64,000 nt of DNA from BJGO01 sp964640655. Lineage in GTDB: Bacteria; Bacteroidota; Bacteroidia; Chitinophagales; UBA10324. Within the stretch, counting starts at the first letter, position 1. Each line of letters begins with the position of its first letter. The notes below the pieces were generated by a model, which saw only the letters and a list, made by a program, of their open reading frames with translations, searched no databases and was not told where the DNA came from. A program made the translations under genes and the position numbers. Positions 8,652 through 17,133 of this stretch are shown here, one piece after another. The stretch is taken from contig CAZXFT010000001.1 in the NCBI GenBank assembly GCA_964640655.1, positions 62,001 to 126,000 of the forward strand. Reading direction: 5' to 3'.

Positions 8652-10964
8652 ATGAGTTTTTTAGATACACTCAACGAAGCACAGAGAAATGCGGTAGTTA
8701 ATACTGATGGTCCAGTGATTATAGTGGCAGGTCCCGGATCGGGAAAGACCCGGGTGCTGACTTATAGAATTGCCTATTTGCTTCAGATGAAGCGCGATGA
8801 GCATAACAGACCCATAGATGCCTTTAGTGTTTTAGCGCTGACTTTTACCAACAAGGCAGCAAAAGAAATGCGCGAGCGCGTTGAGCATGCCGTAGGGCTT
8901 GAAGCGCGCAACCTTTACATAGGCACTTTTCACTCCGTGTTTGCACGCATACTGCGCTATGAAGCTCAGCAAATAGGCTATCCCTCCAACTTTTCAATTT
9001 ATGATACCGACGATTCTCGTAGCTTATTAAAGTCTATCATCAAAGAGATGGGGCTCAACGATTCGTATTATAAACCCAATGTGGTGCATAATAGGATTTC
9101 GGCAGCCAAAAACAGCCTGATGACTCCCGAAGAATATGCAATGAATTTTAATCTACGTTCAGAAGATGAATCATCGGGCAAGCCACGACTGGCAGAGCTT
9201 TATAAAATTTATAACGAACGTATGTTTCAGTCCGGCGCCATGGACTTCGATGATTTGTTGATGAAGATGTATGAGTTACTCACTAAGGTGCCGGAGGCGT
9301 TGCATCGCTACCAAAACCGCTTTAAGTATATTTTGATTGACGAGTTTCAGGACACCAATTTTGCTCAAAATGAAATCGTTAAAAAATTAGCTGCTGTCCA
9401 CGAGAATATCGCGGTCGTAGGAGATGATGCACAAAGCATTTACTCTTTCCGTGGAGCAACTATTGAAAATATACTCAGCTTCAGAAAAACATATCCGGAA
9501 GCACGGGAATTCAAACTGGAACAGAACTACCGCAGTACACAACATATCGTTAAAGCGGCTAATACAGTAATTCGTAAAAACAGAAATCAGATTCCAAAAG
9601 AAATATGGACTGAAAATAATGGCGGCGAACGCATCAAGGTGTTCAAGGCCGTTTCGGACAATGACGAAGGCAAGATAGTTGCCGACAGAATCTTTGAAGA
9701 GCGTATGCGTGTTCAGCGCCACAACCGCGACTTTGCTGTTTTATATAGAACCAATGCACAATCACGCGCATTTGAAGAAGCCCTGCGCCGCCTCAATATT
9801 CCATATGTGATTTATGGAGGACTCAGTTTCTATCAACGCAAAGAAGTAAAAGATTTGGTGGCCTATCTAAGGCTCACAGTAAATCATTACGACGAAGAAG
9901 CCTTGAAACGCGTAATTAATTATCCTACTCGAGGCATCGGCAACACCTCAATGGAACGCGCAGCCCTGGTGGCTAAAGAAAATAAATTGCGCCTGTGGGA
10001 TGTGTTGGAAAAATCAGGCACATACTTGTCCGGTAATCGCTCGCTGAATTCTGTGAACGACTTTGTAACCATGATTAAAAGCTTCGCGCTCGAACTGCAA
10101 ACAAAAAACGCATTTGATCTAGCTACACACATTGCACGCGCTTCAGGATTGCACCAGGAGCTATACAACGATAAAACTGTTGAGGGTCTGAGTCGTTACG
10201 AAAATCTACAGGAGTTACTGAATGGTATTCGTGAGTTTACCGAAACCCAAACTCCCGAGATTACATCGGATGGTGAGGTGCTGGAAAGTATGCAGCAGGA
10301 TAAGTCATTAGGTCGCTGGTTGCAGGAGATTACTCTGCTTACGGATGCCGATAAGGACAACGGCGATAACGATAAAGTGAAGCTGATGACGATTCACGCA
10401 GCCAAGGGTCTGGAATTTCCTTGTGTGTTTGTGGTAGGTCTTGAAGAAAATTTATTTCCGAGCATGATGAGCCTCGACAGTCGCGAGGATTTAGAAGAAG
10501 AGCGACGTCTATTTTATGTAGCCATTACAAGGGCAAAAGAAAAACTGCACTTATCTTTTTCTGTGTCTCGCTATCGTTATGGCAATTTGATGTATTGCGA
10601 ACCGAGTCGTTTCTTAAAAGAAATCAACGAAGAAAATCTGGAGTTTACCTTTTCGCAAGCCGACCATAATAATTATCCAAGACGTGAACCTTTACAGAAA
10701 ACAATCAGCGTAGTGTCAAAACCAACAATTAATTATGAGCACAAAGCATCGGAGGATTTTTTGGCAGATGATGCAGCAACCATACAGGTGGGTATGGATG
10801 TGGAACATCAGCGCTTTGGTTTCGGAAAAGTGATGCTTATTGAAGGAGGTGCTTCAGACAGGATGGCAACCATATTTTTTCAAAATGGTGTAGGTAATAA
10901 AAAGCTAATGCTCAAGTTTGCCAAGTTGCGCATTGTGAACAGAAATACATTTTCACTGAATTAA
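8652..10964 (+). CDS. UvrD/PcrA-type superfamily 1 DNA helicase
   Basis: 770 residues, a 3'-5' SF1A helicase acting in repair and replication. Q-motif LNEAQRNAVV at 7-16, Walker A GPGSGKTR at about 27-34, motif Ia ALTFTNKAAKEMRER, Walker B ILIDEFQDTN, motif III VVGDDAQSIYSFRGA, motif IV LEQNYRSTQ, motif V MTIHAAKGLEFPCVFVVGLEE and motif VI RRLFYVAITRAKEKL are all intact. The C-terminal tail (about 690-770) ends in a PcrA/UvrD-like Tudor region (GMDVEHQRFGFGKV). The length is slightly above the 720-730 of E. coli UvrD. The gene is divergent from the glycogen operon. Confidence 0.95.
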   Translation: MSFLDTLNEAQRNAVVNTDGPVIIVAGPGSGKTRVLTYRIAYLLQMKRDEHNRPIDAFSVLALTFTNKAAKEMRERVEHAVGLEARNLYIGTFHSVFARILRYEAQQIGYPSNFSIYDTDDSRSLLKSIIKEMGLNDSYYKPNVVHNRISAAKNSLMTPEEYAMNFNLRSEDESSGKPRLAELYKIYNERMFQSGAMDFDDLLMKMYELLTKVPEALHRYQNRFKYILIDEFQDTNFAQNEIVKKLAAVHENIAVVGDDAQSIYSFRGATIENILSFRKTYPEAREFKLEQNYRSTQHIVKAANTVIRKNRNQIPKEIWTENNGGERIKVFKAVSDNDEGKIVADRIFEERMRVQRHNRDFAVLYRTNAQSRAFEEALRRLNIPYVIYGGLSFYQRKEVKDLVAYLRLTVNHYDEEALKRVINYPTRGIGNTSMERAALVAKENKLRLWDVLEKSGTYLSGNRSLNSVNDFVTMIKSFALELQTKNAFDLATHIARASGLHQELYNDKTVEGLSRYENLQELLNGIREFTETQTPEITSDGEVLESMQQDKSLGRWLQEITLLTDADKDNGDNDKVKLMTIHAAKGLEFPCVFVVGLEENLFPSMMSLDSREDLEEERRLFYVAITRAKEKLHLSFSVSRYRYGNLMYCEPSRFLKEINEENLEFTFSQADHNNYPRREPLQKTISVVSKPTINYEHKASEDFLADDAATIQVGMDVEHQRFGFGKVMLIEGGASDRMATIFFQNGVGNKKLMLKFAKLRIVNRNTFSLN

Positions 10965-10996
10965 TCGTTTGCGAATTATTTCCATCTGACAGAACA

Positions 10997-11695
10997 ATGA
11001 TTAAGTCAATATATACCTTCTTCTTGTTGCTGATTTATTGCATTATATTTTATGTTGATGGTGCAGCGCAAAACATTGTAATGGTAACAGGAGTGTTGGT
11101 GGACTCTTCAACTCAGCGACCATTAGATAAAGCTACGTTAATTCGCCTGAGCGATAATCGTCCGTTTATTACCGATCGCACAGGAACATTTGAAATTACA
11201 TGCACCGACAACGATGCTATTCGTATCTCCTATGTTGGCTTTTTAACGATGCGACTTGTAGTCAGAAATATCCCTGATTCAACAACAAACAATAAAAAAT
11301 TTGTACGAGTTGAAATGAGCAGAGATATGAGCCAACTGCCGCAGATCGTTATCAATGAAAATCCTTTACAGAAAAGTAAGAAAGAAGACTCAATATATTA
11401 TGTCTACACCTTGAAGCCTATGGAAGCAACTATTATGAATCCGATTTCATTTTTATACGCGCAATTCAGTAATAGCGAAAAAGAAAAATCGAAGCTGAAC
11501 GAAATTTTACAACAAAAATATTTCGATGATTTACTCAACTATCGTCTTCCCAAACAACTGCTATTAAACATCACCGGCGATAAAACATTCAACATGGAAA
11601 TGCTCAAACAAAAATGCCGGCCCAACGATTTTTTTATTTTGAACGCTTCCGATTATGAGTTGTATCAGTGGGTAAAAAGATGTTATGATTACTAA
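10997..11695 (+). CDS. Exported carboxypeptidase-regulatory-like domain protein
   Basis: 232 residues with an N-terminal hydrophobic signal (about 3-24, ending GAAQ). The next 75 residues form a CarboxypepD_reg-like beta-sandwich (VTGVLVDSSTQRPLDKATL, then ISYVGFLTMRL), the module also found at the N-terminus of TonB-dependent receptors. No plug or barrel follows; the remaining 130 residues are Lys/Glu-rich and helical and not recognised. It begins 32 bases after the helicase stop and may be co-transcribed. Its last 4 bases overlap the convergent nadK stop. It is probably periplasmic or outer-membrane associated; the role is unknown. Confidence 0.65.
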   Translation: MIKSIYTFFLLLIYCIIFYVDGAAQNIVMVTGVLVDSSTQRPLDKATLIRLSDNRPFITDRTGTFEITCTDNDAIRISYVGFLTMRLVVRNIPDSTTNNKKFVRVEMSRDMSQLPQIVINENPLQKSKKEDSIYYVYTLKPMEATIMNPISFLYAQFSNSEKEKSKLNEILQQKYFDDLLNYRLPKQLLLNITGDKTFNMEMLKQKCRPNDFFILNASDYELYQWVKRCYDY

Positions 11696-12576
11696 TATCG
11701 TCTTCTCGAATCGCTTCCCCAGTTGAGTTTAGAAGAAAGTGTGCGCAAGAAACTGTGATCGGGCAATCGAACCAGACTAAGCATGTGGCGGCATTTCTTT
11801 ACAGCCAGCAAATAAGATGAATCAATGGTTTCTGTTCTGGAATCGAGTGTACAAAGGTAGTTTAGATTGCGACCTTCGACTTCAAACGATATAACCGAGT
11901 TGTCGGGCACTATAAAGGGACGCACATTCAGATTGTGCGGAGATATGGGAGTGATAACAAAATCGCTGGATGAAGGAGCAATGATTGGTCCACCGCAACT
12001 CAGTGAATAACCTGTAGAGCCTGTGGCTGTCGAAACAATCAAACCATCAGCCCAATAAGAATTTAAAAACTCCCCATTCAGATAAGCATGAATATTGAGC
12101 ATGGAGGAGGTGTCTTTCTTTACGATGGTAAACTCATTCAATGCATAATTTAAATCGCCAAACAAATGAGGAGTGGACTCCAGCGAAATCATGGTTCGTT
12201 TATCAATACTGTAAGTGCCATTGTGCAGCGAGTCGAGCGCTTCCTGAATTTCATTCTTTCCAACGTTTGCTAAAAAACCCAGCCTGCCCAGGTTAATACC
12301 CATTACGGGTATATTGTAATCGCGTACAAATGTGGCAGCATCCAATAAAGTACCGTCGCCACCTAAGCTAAGAAAATAATTTACCTTGTCGCGTAAATCA
12401 TCGTGTGTATTAAAAGGTCCGAAGGTCGAAGGAACATCGATGTATTGCTTTAATTCTTTTAGATAGCGTTCATAGATAAGTACTTCAATCTTTCGGTCGC
12501 GCAATGCATAGAGTAGTTTTTGAAGAAAGGCTACATCGCGTACGTGAACAGTTCTGCTGTAAAGTGCAATAATCAT
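11692..12576 (-). CDS. nadK: NAD kinase
   Basis: 294 residues, EC 2.7.1.23, making NADP from NAD and ATP or polyphosphate. The GGDGT motif lies at residues 72-76 (LSLGGDGTLLDA). The NE-containing ALNEFTIVK and the glycine-rich TATGSTGYSLSCGGP complete the conserved set. Length is typical. It is the last gene of the long minus-strand operon, beginning 7 bases after the stop of the Omp85-like gene. Confidence 0.95.
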   Translation of the reverse strand: MIIALYSRTVHVRDVAFLQKLLYALRDRKIEVLIYERYLKELKQYIDVPSTFGPFNTHDDLRDKVNYFLSLGGDGTLLDAATFVRDYNIPVMGINLGRLGFLANVGKNEIQEALDSLHNGTYSIDKRTMISLESTPHLFGDLNYALNEFTIVKKDTSSMLNIHAYLNGEFLNSYWADGLIVSTATGSTGYSLSCGGPIIAPSSSDFVITPISPHNLNVRPFIVPDNSVISFEVEGRNLNYLCTLDSRTETIDSSYLLAVKKCRHMLSLVRLPDHSFLRTLSSKLNWGSDSRRRY

Positions 12577-12583
12577 GTGTGTA

Positions 12584-14026
12584 TCAGAATAAACCTGAGA
12601 AATGTAAATATAGACCTTTTTCGAGGCGGTGATTGATGCTATACTCTATGCGAAAACCAAAGTCGTAACCTGTAGTAATATCCACGCCGGCACCCGCGCT
12701 TCGCAGTAATGTGTTTGATAAAGGATTGTCTGTTCTGTTGGTTTGGTCAATAGCATAACCACACTCAGCAATTATTTTAGGATAGATATATACAGGAATA
12801 TAATTATTGGTTTTCAGAAAAGGGTTTAACATGGGAATGCGAAAACTATACAGTTTATATCTCAGGTTGGTTTTTAACAGAGCATATGATTGAGCATCTA
12901 TAATGTAGTATTCATAACCCGAAACATAATCGCTCTTGTATCCCATACCTCTTTGATTATAATAAGGTTGATAAACAGGTATAGAAAATTTAGAACGAAA
13001 CATTGCTGCGGCAAACCATTTTTCGTTTAGCTGGAAATATTTGGCGTAGACGAGATAAAGTGCCGAAAGATTTGTTGTGCTTAGTAGGTTACCTATTCCG
13101 GTTTTGTTTATAGTAAGCTCAGTATAAGAACCCCTCAGCGGATATGCAGCCCAGTCACGATTATCGTTGATTATGGAATATCGTAAGCCCAAAAATTGTT
13201 GAGTTTTCACTGAGTCCAGATAAAAAGGATTCAGTTGAAAAATGGAATCATTGATTGAGGCTTTGTTGTAAGAGACAGAGAGAATTTGTCTGAAGCGTAT
13301 TTTGGGTTTAAATGTGACATCAATACTTGCCCCCCAACTGTTTCGCAGGTATCTATTATCATCCCAGAAAAATTGTTCTTTGTTATTGAGATTATAATAT
13401 TGTAGGGTACGATTGCGGTTACCATAAACTTTTGCACGCAAGCCCAGTGTCATACGCCTGTTGATGTAAGGCATATTGTAGCCCACCTCAACACGTTGTG
13501 CAAAACCATTTAACACGGTGATAAAAAAATCTTCATCTCGTCCACGAACATTCTGCTGTAAAAAGCGACCGCCATATTGCAATCGCCGCGAGTCAGCGTT
13601 GTGAGTAACCCACCACGTATTAAAATTTCTATCGTAGATGTCGAAGGTAATCATTGGCAATGAATACCATCGCTCTTTTACTGTAATATTAATATCTGTG
13701 TAAAGTCCTTGCCAGTTTTTCAGATTAAAACGTACATCAACAAACAATTGAAGATTAACCAAATTGCTTTTATTTTCATCAAAAATGTAATGCAATTCTC
13801 CTAAGAGTAAAGAATCGCCTGGAGCAAAGGTTAAATGCCGCAGTATTATAAAATCTTTTGTTCTGTTGTTGCCTTCAATATTTATGTTGCGCACATATAT
13901 ATATACAGGCTTTGTGGAAACGATTGTGCTGTCGTGTTGTGAGAATGCGTTTAAGCTATTGATGCTTTGGAGAAATGATATTAAGCCAAAGACATAAAGT
14001 GTTTTGTAAAAAACAGAGTTATACAT
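12584..14026 (-). CDS. BamA/TamA (Omp85)-like outer membrane protein with one POTRA domain
   Basis: 480 residues. A signal peptide occupies roughly 1-30. Residues about 42-120 look like one POTRA domain (VRNINIEGNNRTKDFIILRH, with the typical LVNLQLFVDVRF end). The rest is rich in alternating aromatic beta-strands and ends with a terminal aromatic (HFSGLF), as expected of an outer membrane barrel. At 480 residues it is much shorter than BamA or TamA and holds one POTRA rather than three to five. It is probably an assembly or translocation pore or surface-antigen homologue. The start overlaps the end of the CBS gene by 8 bases, and nadK follows directly. Confidence 0.75.
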   Translation of the reverse strand: MYNSVFYKTLYVFGLISFLQSINSLNAFSQHDSTIVSTKPVYIYVRNINIEGNNRTKDFIILRHLTFAPGDSLLLGELHYIFDENKSNLVNLQLFVDVRFNLKNWQGLYTDINITVKERWYSLPMITFDIYDRNFNTWWVTHNADSRRLQYGGRFLQQNVRGRDEDFFITVLNGFAQRVEVGYNMPYINRRMTLGLRAKVYGNRNRTLQYYNLNNKEQFFWDDNRYLRNSWGASIDVTFKPKIRFRQILSVSYNKASINDSIFQLNPFYLDSVKTQQFLGLRYSIINDNRDWAAYPLRGSYTELTINKTGIGNLLSTTNLSALYLVYAKYFQLNEKWFAAAMFRSKFSIPVYQPYYNQRGMGYKSDYVSGYEYYIIDAQSYALLKTNLRYKLYSFRIPMLNPFLKTNNYIPVYIYPKIIAECGYAIDQTNRTDNPLSNTLLRSAGAGVDITTGYDFGFRIEYSINHRLEKGLYLHFSGLF

Positions 14027-14681
14027 TCAAATATGTCATCAATGCGTCGTAGCGATCTTTCAGGTCGTTATAAAATTCAGGCTCCTGATAGGAATCGCTT
14101 ACTTTATACTTGTGCCGTTCCAGAGTCTGAATAACAGGCTGAACATTTGGCGAATTAATTTTTATTGTTAGACGGATGCCGTTGTTCTCACTGTTTGTAT
14201 GAGCAAATGCACACAACACTTTAACAGAGTTACTCTCCACATGTCGCGATACATCAGCTAGTGAATAATCGTTGATGGGTATTTCTAACTCGATAATACC
14301 ACCGGGCTCACAGATGTCGGTGCGTGTAGCCATATAGGAAAGCAGGCTATCGGAAGTAATACATCCTAGAAAATTATTGTCTTTATCAATAACCGGTATT
14401 ATGCGCAACTTTAAATTGGTTGCCACTTTTAAAACTTCAAATACGTGTTCATAATCATGAATGAACGGGGTAATCAGTCTGAGTTTTTGAGCGCCAAGAG
14501 CACTGTCGGGCTCACCTATGTTTAATAACTCTTCTTCAAATACCAACCCCAGGAATTGCATTCCATTAACCACAGGCAGTTGTGTAAGGTGGTAGTCATT
14601 CATAATTTTTAAAGCCTGAGCACAAGTGTCCGAAGGTTTTAAAGTGGGTATCGTATGGATGATTAATTCAGCGGCTTTCAT
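14019..14681 (-). CDS. CBS domain-pair protein with ACT-like C-terminus
   Basis: 220 residues. Two CBS motifs are visible at about 1-55 (LKPSDTCAQALKIMNDYHLTQLPVVNG) and 75-125 (VLKVATNLKLRIIPVIDKDNNFLGCITSDSLL). CBS pairs bind adenine nucleotides and regulate partner proteins. The C-terminal about 85 residues (IIELEIPINDYSLADVSRHVE) have an ACT-like beta-alpha-beta pattern. There is no membrane segment or enzyme domain. CBS proteins of this type are commonly found beside nadK in Bacteroidota, as here (one gene away), which suggests but does not prove a nucleotide-sensing link. Confidence 0.8.
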   Translation of the reverse strand: MKAAELIIHTIPTLKPSDTCAQALKIMNDYHLTQLPVVNGMQFLGLVFEEELLNIGEPDSALGAQKLRLITPFIHDYEHVFEVLKVATNLKLRIIPVIDKDNNFLGCITSDSLLSYMATRTDICEPGGIIELEIPINDYSLADVSRHVESNSVKVLCAFAHTNSENNGIRLTIKINSPNVQPVIQTLERHKYKVSDSYQEPEFYNDLKDRYDALMTYLNV

Positions 14682-14690
14682 TAATTCCTT

Positions 14691-15458
14691 TTACACTGAA
14701 ACGCTGATTTTGTTCAGGAAGTTTGCAAGCATTCGGTTAAATTCTTCAGGTTTTTCCATCATAGGTGCGTGGCCGCACTCTTCCAGCCATACTAATTCAG
14801 AGTTTTTTATCAGTTTATGAAACTCTTCGGCAACAAAAGGCGGGGTTATTTTATCTTCTTTACCCCATATCAAATAGACGGGACAGGTAACAGTAGGTAA
14901 GCGTTCTGCTAGATTTTCACGCATTGCCGATTTTGCCATGCTGATAACTCTGATGGCTTTTCCCTTATTATTAACTATATCAAAGACTTCATCCACTAAC
15001 TCTTTAGTGGCTGTCTTTGGGTCGTGAAAAGTATATTCGGTTCGTTGTTTGATGTATTCATAGTCACCTCGTTTAGGAAACGAACCACCAAAGGCGCGTT
15101 CGAATAAACCGCTACTGCCGGTTAGCACCATAGCTTTGGTTTTCTGCGGCTGATCTAAACAATATAATTGAGCTATGTGCCCGCCTAAGGAATTGCCGAT
15201 AATAATCATATTATCTAACTGCATATAATCGACAAAACGACGAACAAATTTTACCAATCCGGTAACGGTGGAGTCTAAAAGACCTAACTCATATATAGGC
15301 AGAATAGGAATAACTACGCGGTATTTACTTTTAAAATCTCTAAGGATATATTGATAATTGCTTAAAGCACCAAACAGCCCGTGTAGTAACAACAGTGTGT
15401 CGCCACTTCCTTCGTCTATGTATTTGAACTCTTTTTCTTGCTTAATATCAACCTGCAT
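14691..15458 (-). CDS. Alpha/beta-fold hydrolase
   Basis: 255 residues. The oxyanion region LLLLHGLFGALSNYQYIL, the nucleophile elbow GNSLGGH (Ser at about 88), the acid in WGKEDKITPP and the His in CGHAPMMEKPEEF make a full catalytic triad. A cap segment lies between about 115 and 185. Substrate cannot be inferred; this is the broad MhpC/BioH-like esterase group. It sits 9 bases upstream of the CBS gene in the minus-strand operon, with 50 bases between it and the glutamine amidotransferase gene. Confidence 0.85.
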   Translation of the reverse strand: MQVDIKQEKEFKYIDEGSGDTLLLLHGLFGALSNYQYILRDFKSKYRVVIPILPIYELGLLDSTVTGLVKFVRRFVDYMQLDNMIIIGNSLGGHIAQLYCLDQPQKTKAMVLTGSSGLFERAFGGSFPKRGDYEYIKQRTEYTFHDPKTATKELVDEVFDIVNNKGKAIRVISMAKSAMRENLAERLPTVTCPVYLIWGKEDKITPPFVAEEFHKLIKNSELVWLEECGHAPMMEKPEEFNRMLANFLNKISVSV

Positions 15459-15508
15459 AGTATTTATCCTTGTCGCTAAAATAAAGCAATTATTTTATAC
15501 AGTTTTAT

Positions 15509-16081
15509 TTAAGGAATGAGGTATTTAAGTGTATTATCAAGTAGAGTAAGTCCGCCGGAAGTTAACACACTCTCAGGATGAAATTGAAATCCTATGATGG
15601 GTAGTTGTTTGTGTTCAAAACACATTAACTCATTTTCGGTGCTATAAGCAAGCGGTTGCATGGTGTCTGCTAAATTGCTGATGATTAATGAGTGATAACG
15701 CATTACGGTCAGGGGGTTAGGAAGCCCTTTAAAAACAGGATGTTCTGCACATTGTATGTTTGATGTTTTACCATGCATTGGTTTCAATGCTTTTGATAAG
15801 TGTGCACCAAAATATTGTCCTAATGCCTGATGTCCCAAACATATTCCAAGGATGGGTTTAAATTGATGTTGCAGGTGTATGATGCTCATCAGATTTCCGG
15901 CATCATCTGGTTTTCGTGGGCCTGGAGATAGCAATAGCAAATCGTAATTCTGAATGTATTCTTCATCACCCAAAAGAGTGTCATTCATTTTTACTTCAAC
16001 AGCATAACCCAATTGAGCAACATAGTCGTACAGATTGTAAGTAAACGAATCGTAATTGTCGATGAGCAAAACGCGCTTCAC
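15509..16081 (-). CDS. Anthranilate/aminodeoxychorismate synthase glutamine amidotransferase (component II)
   Basis: 190 residues, a class I glutamine amidotransferase. The N-terminal LLIDNYDSFTYNLYDYVAQLG and the SPGPRKPDDAG oxyanion strand are typical. The nucleophile Cys is in GICLGHQALG and the His-Glu pair in GFQFHPESVLT. It supplies ammonia to the chorismate-using partner (TrpE or PabB), which is not present here. An isolated copy outside a trp operon favours the folate (PabA) role, but sequence alone does not separate PabA from TrpG. Its start overlaps the cvpA stop by 4 bases. Confidence 0.9.
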   Translation of the reverse strand: MKRVLLIDNYDSFTYNLYDYVAQLGYAVEVKMNDTLLGDEEYIQNYDLLLLSPGPRKPDDAGNLMSIIHLQHQFKPILGICLGHQALGQYFGAHLSKALKPMHGKTSNIQCAEHPVFKGLPNPLTVMRYHSLIISNLADTMQPLAYSTENELMCFEHKQLPIIGFQFHPESVLTSGGLTLLDNTLKYLIP

Positions 16082-16620
16082 TTAAACAGATCGGGCAATT
16101 CAAAGTGATTGAAATATTTTTTCAAGTCTGTAAGCAGACCCTTTAGTGCAGGAATATTTTGGTCAATGAATTTGAAAAATCCCGGAGCAACGGGCTCTGT
16201 AATGTCGTACAACTTAGATGCACTTTTAGCTTCTGGGCTTATTAAACCAGCCTGATTCACCAACCATAAAGCCACACTCGCTAATAATAAAAACAATGCA
16301 CCTTTAAAGACCGCGCCGGCAATCTTATTAAATATTCCAAGCTGTGCTACAGAAATTATTTTGTCTATCAACTTCGCAAAAAATATAACACCCACAACAA
16401 CAGCAATAAATATGAGAGAGAAGGAAATGAGTGGAATATAAGGTGAAGTAGAATCGAGTCCGGAGCGCAGCCCCGAGGATACAATTGCGGTAAGTTTAAG
16501 TGCGGTAAACAAACCAACTATCCATGCAATGCCGGAAAAAATGGTAAGTACTAATCCGCGAACGAATCCGTGATAAAGCCCGAAGCCCACTACAAGCAAC
16601 AGTAATATGTCAATAACCAT
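16078..16620 (-). CDS. cvpA: CvpA family inner membrane protein
   Basis: 180 residues with four predicted membrane segments (about 2-20, 24-48, 64-86, 104-126). The opening MVIDILLLLVVGFGLYHGFVRG and LTIFSGIAWIVGLFTAL match CvpA, first named for colicin V production and linked to envelope homeostasis in some bacteria. The C-terminus is short and soluble. Its start abuts the yqeY stop with no gap and its end overlaps the amidotransferase gene by 4 bases. Confidence 0.85.
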   Translation of the reverse strand: MVIDILLLLVVGFGLYHGFVRGLVLTIFSGIAWIVGLFTALKLTAIVSSGLRSGLDSTSPYIPLISFSLIFIAVVVGVIFFAKLIDKIISVAQLGIFNKIAGAVFKGALFLLLASVALWLVNQAGLISPEAKSASKLYDITEPVAPGFFKFIDQNIPALKGLLTDLKKYFNHFELPDLFK

Positions 16621-17073
16621 TTATGCCGTAAGTAACTCTTTCACCATTGCCGAGATACTCTTTCCATCTGCTTTACCGGCTAAAGTTTTGGTTGCTGTAC
16701 CCATAACTTTTCCCATATCGGCAGCACCGCTTGCTCCAACTTCGGCAATGATGTTTTTTAATGCATTGCGCAGTTCGTCGGCACTCATAGGTGCAGGTAA
16801 AAATTTCTCAATAACAGCTATTTCTTCTTTTTCTTTTTGTGCTAGGTCTGCGCGATTTTCTTTTTCAAAAATTTCGAGCGAGTCTTTGCGCTGCTTTAAA
16901 AGCTTTTGCAACAACTTCATTTCGCCATCTTCATTAATCTCCCCGTTGGCTCCTTTTTCTGTTTTGGCAACGATGATGGCAGCTTTAATGGCGCGCAGTC
17001 CACGCAATGAGGCTTCATTTTTATTCTTCATGGCCTCTTTCATCTCAGCCATAATTTTTTGTTCCAGTGACAT
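16621..17073 (-). CDS. GatB/YqeY domain protein
   Basis: 150 residues, the length of YqeY proteins. The N-terminal helix SLEQKIMAEMKEAMKNKNEA, then LRGLRAIKAAI, the middle EIFEKENRADLAQKEKEEIAVIEKFLP and the C-terminal GKVMGTATKTLAGKADGK match the family, which shares the tail domain of GatB amidotransferase subunits. It may bind tRNA, but the function is not established. It is the first gene of the minus-strand operon running to nadK; about 60 bases separate it from the S46 peptidase stop. Confidence 0.9.
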   Translation of the reverse strand: MSLEQKIMAEMKEAMKNKNEASLRGLRAIKAAIIVAKTEKGANGEINEDGEMKLLQKLLKQRKDSLEIFEKENRADLAQKEKEEIAVIEKFLPAPMSADELRNALKNIIAEVGASGAADMGKVMGTATKTLAGKADGKSISAMVKELLTA

Positions 17074-17133
17074 AATGCTGTATTGTTGTGTTGCAAAGCT
17101 ACGTGCATTGAATAATATGTGTCAAACAACCAC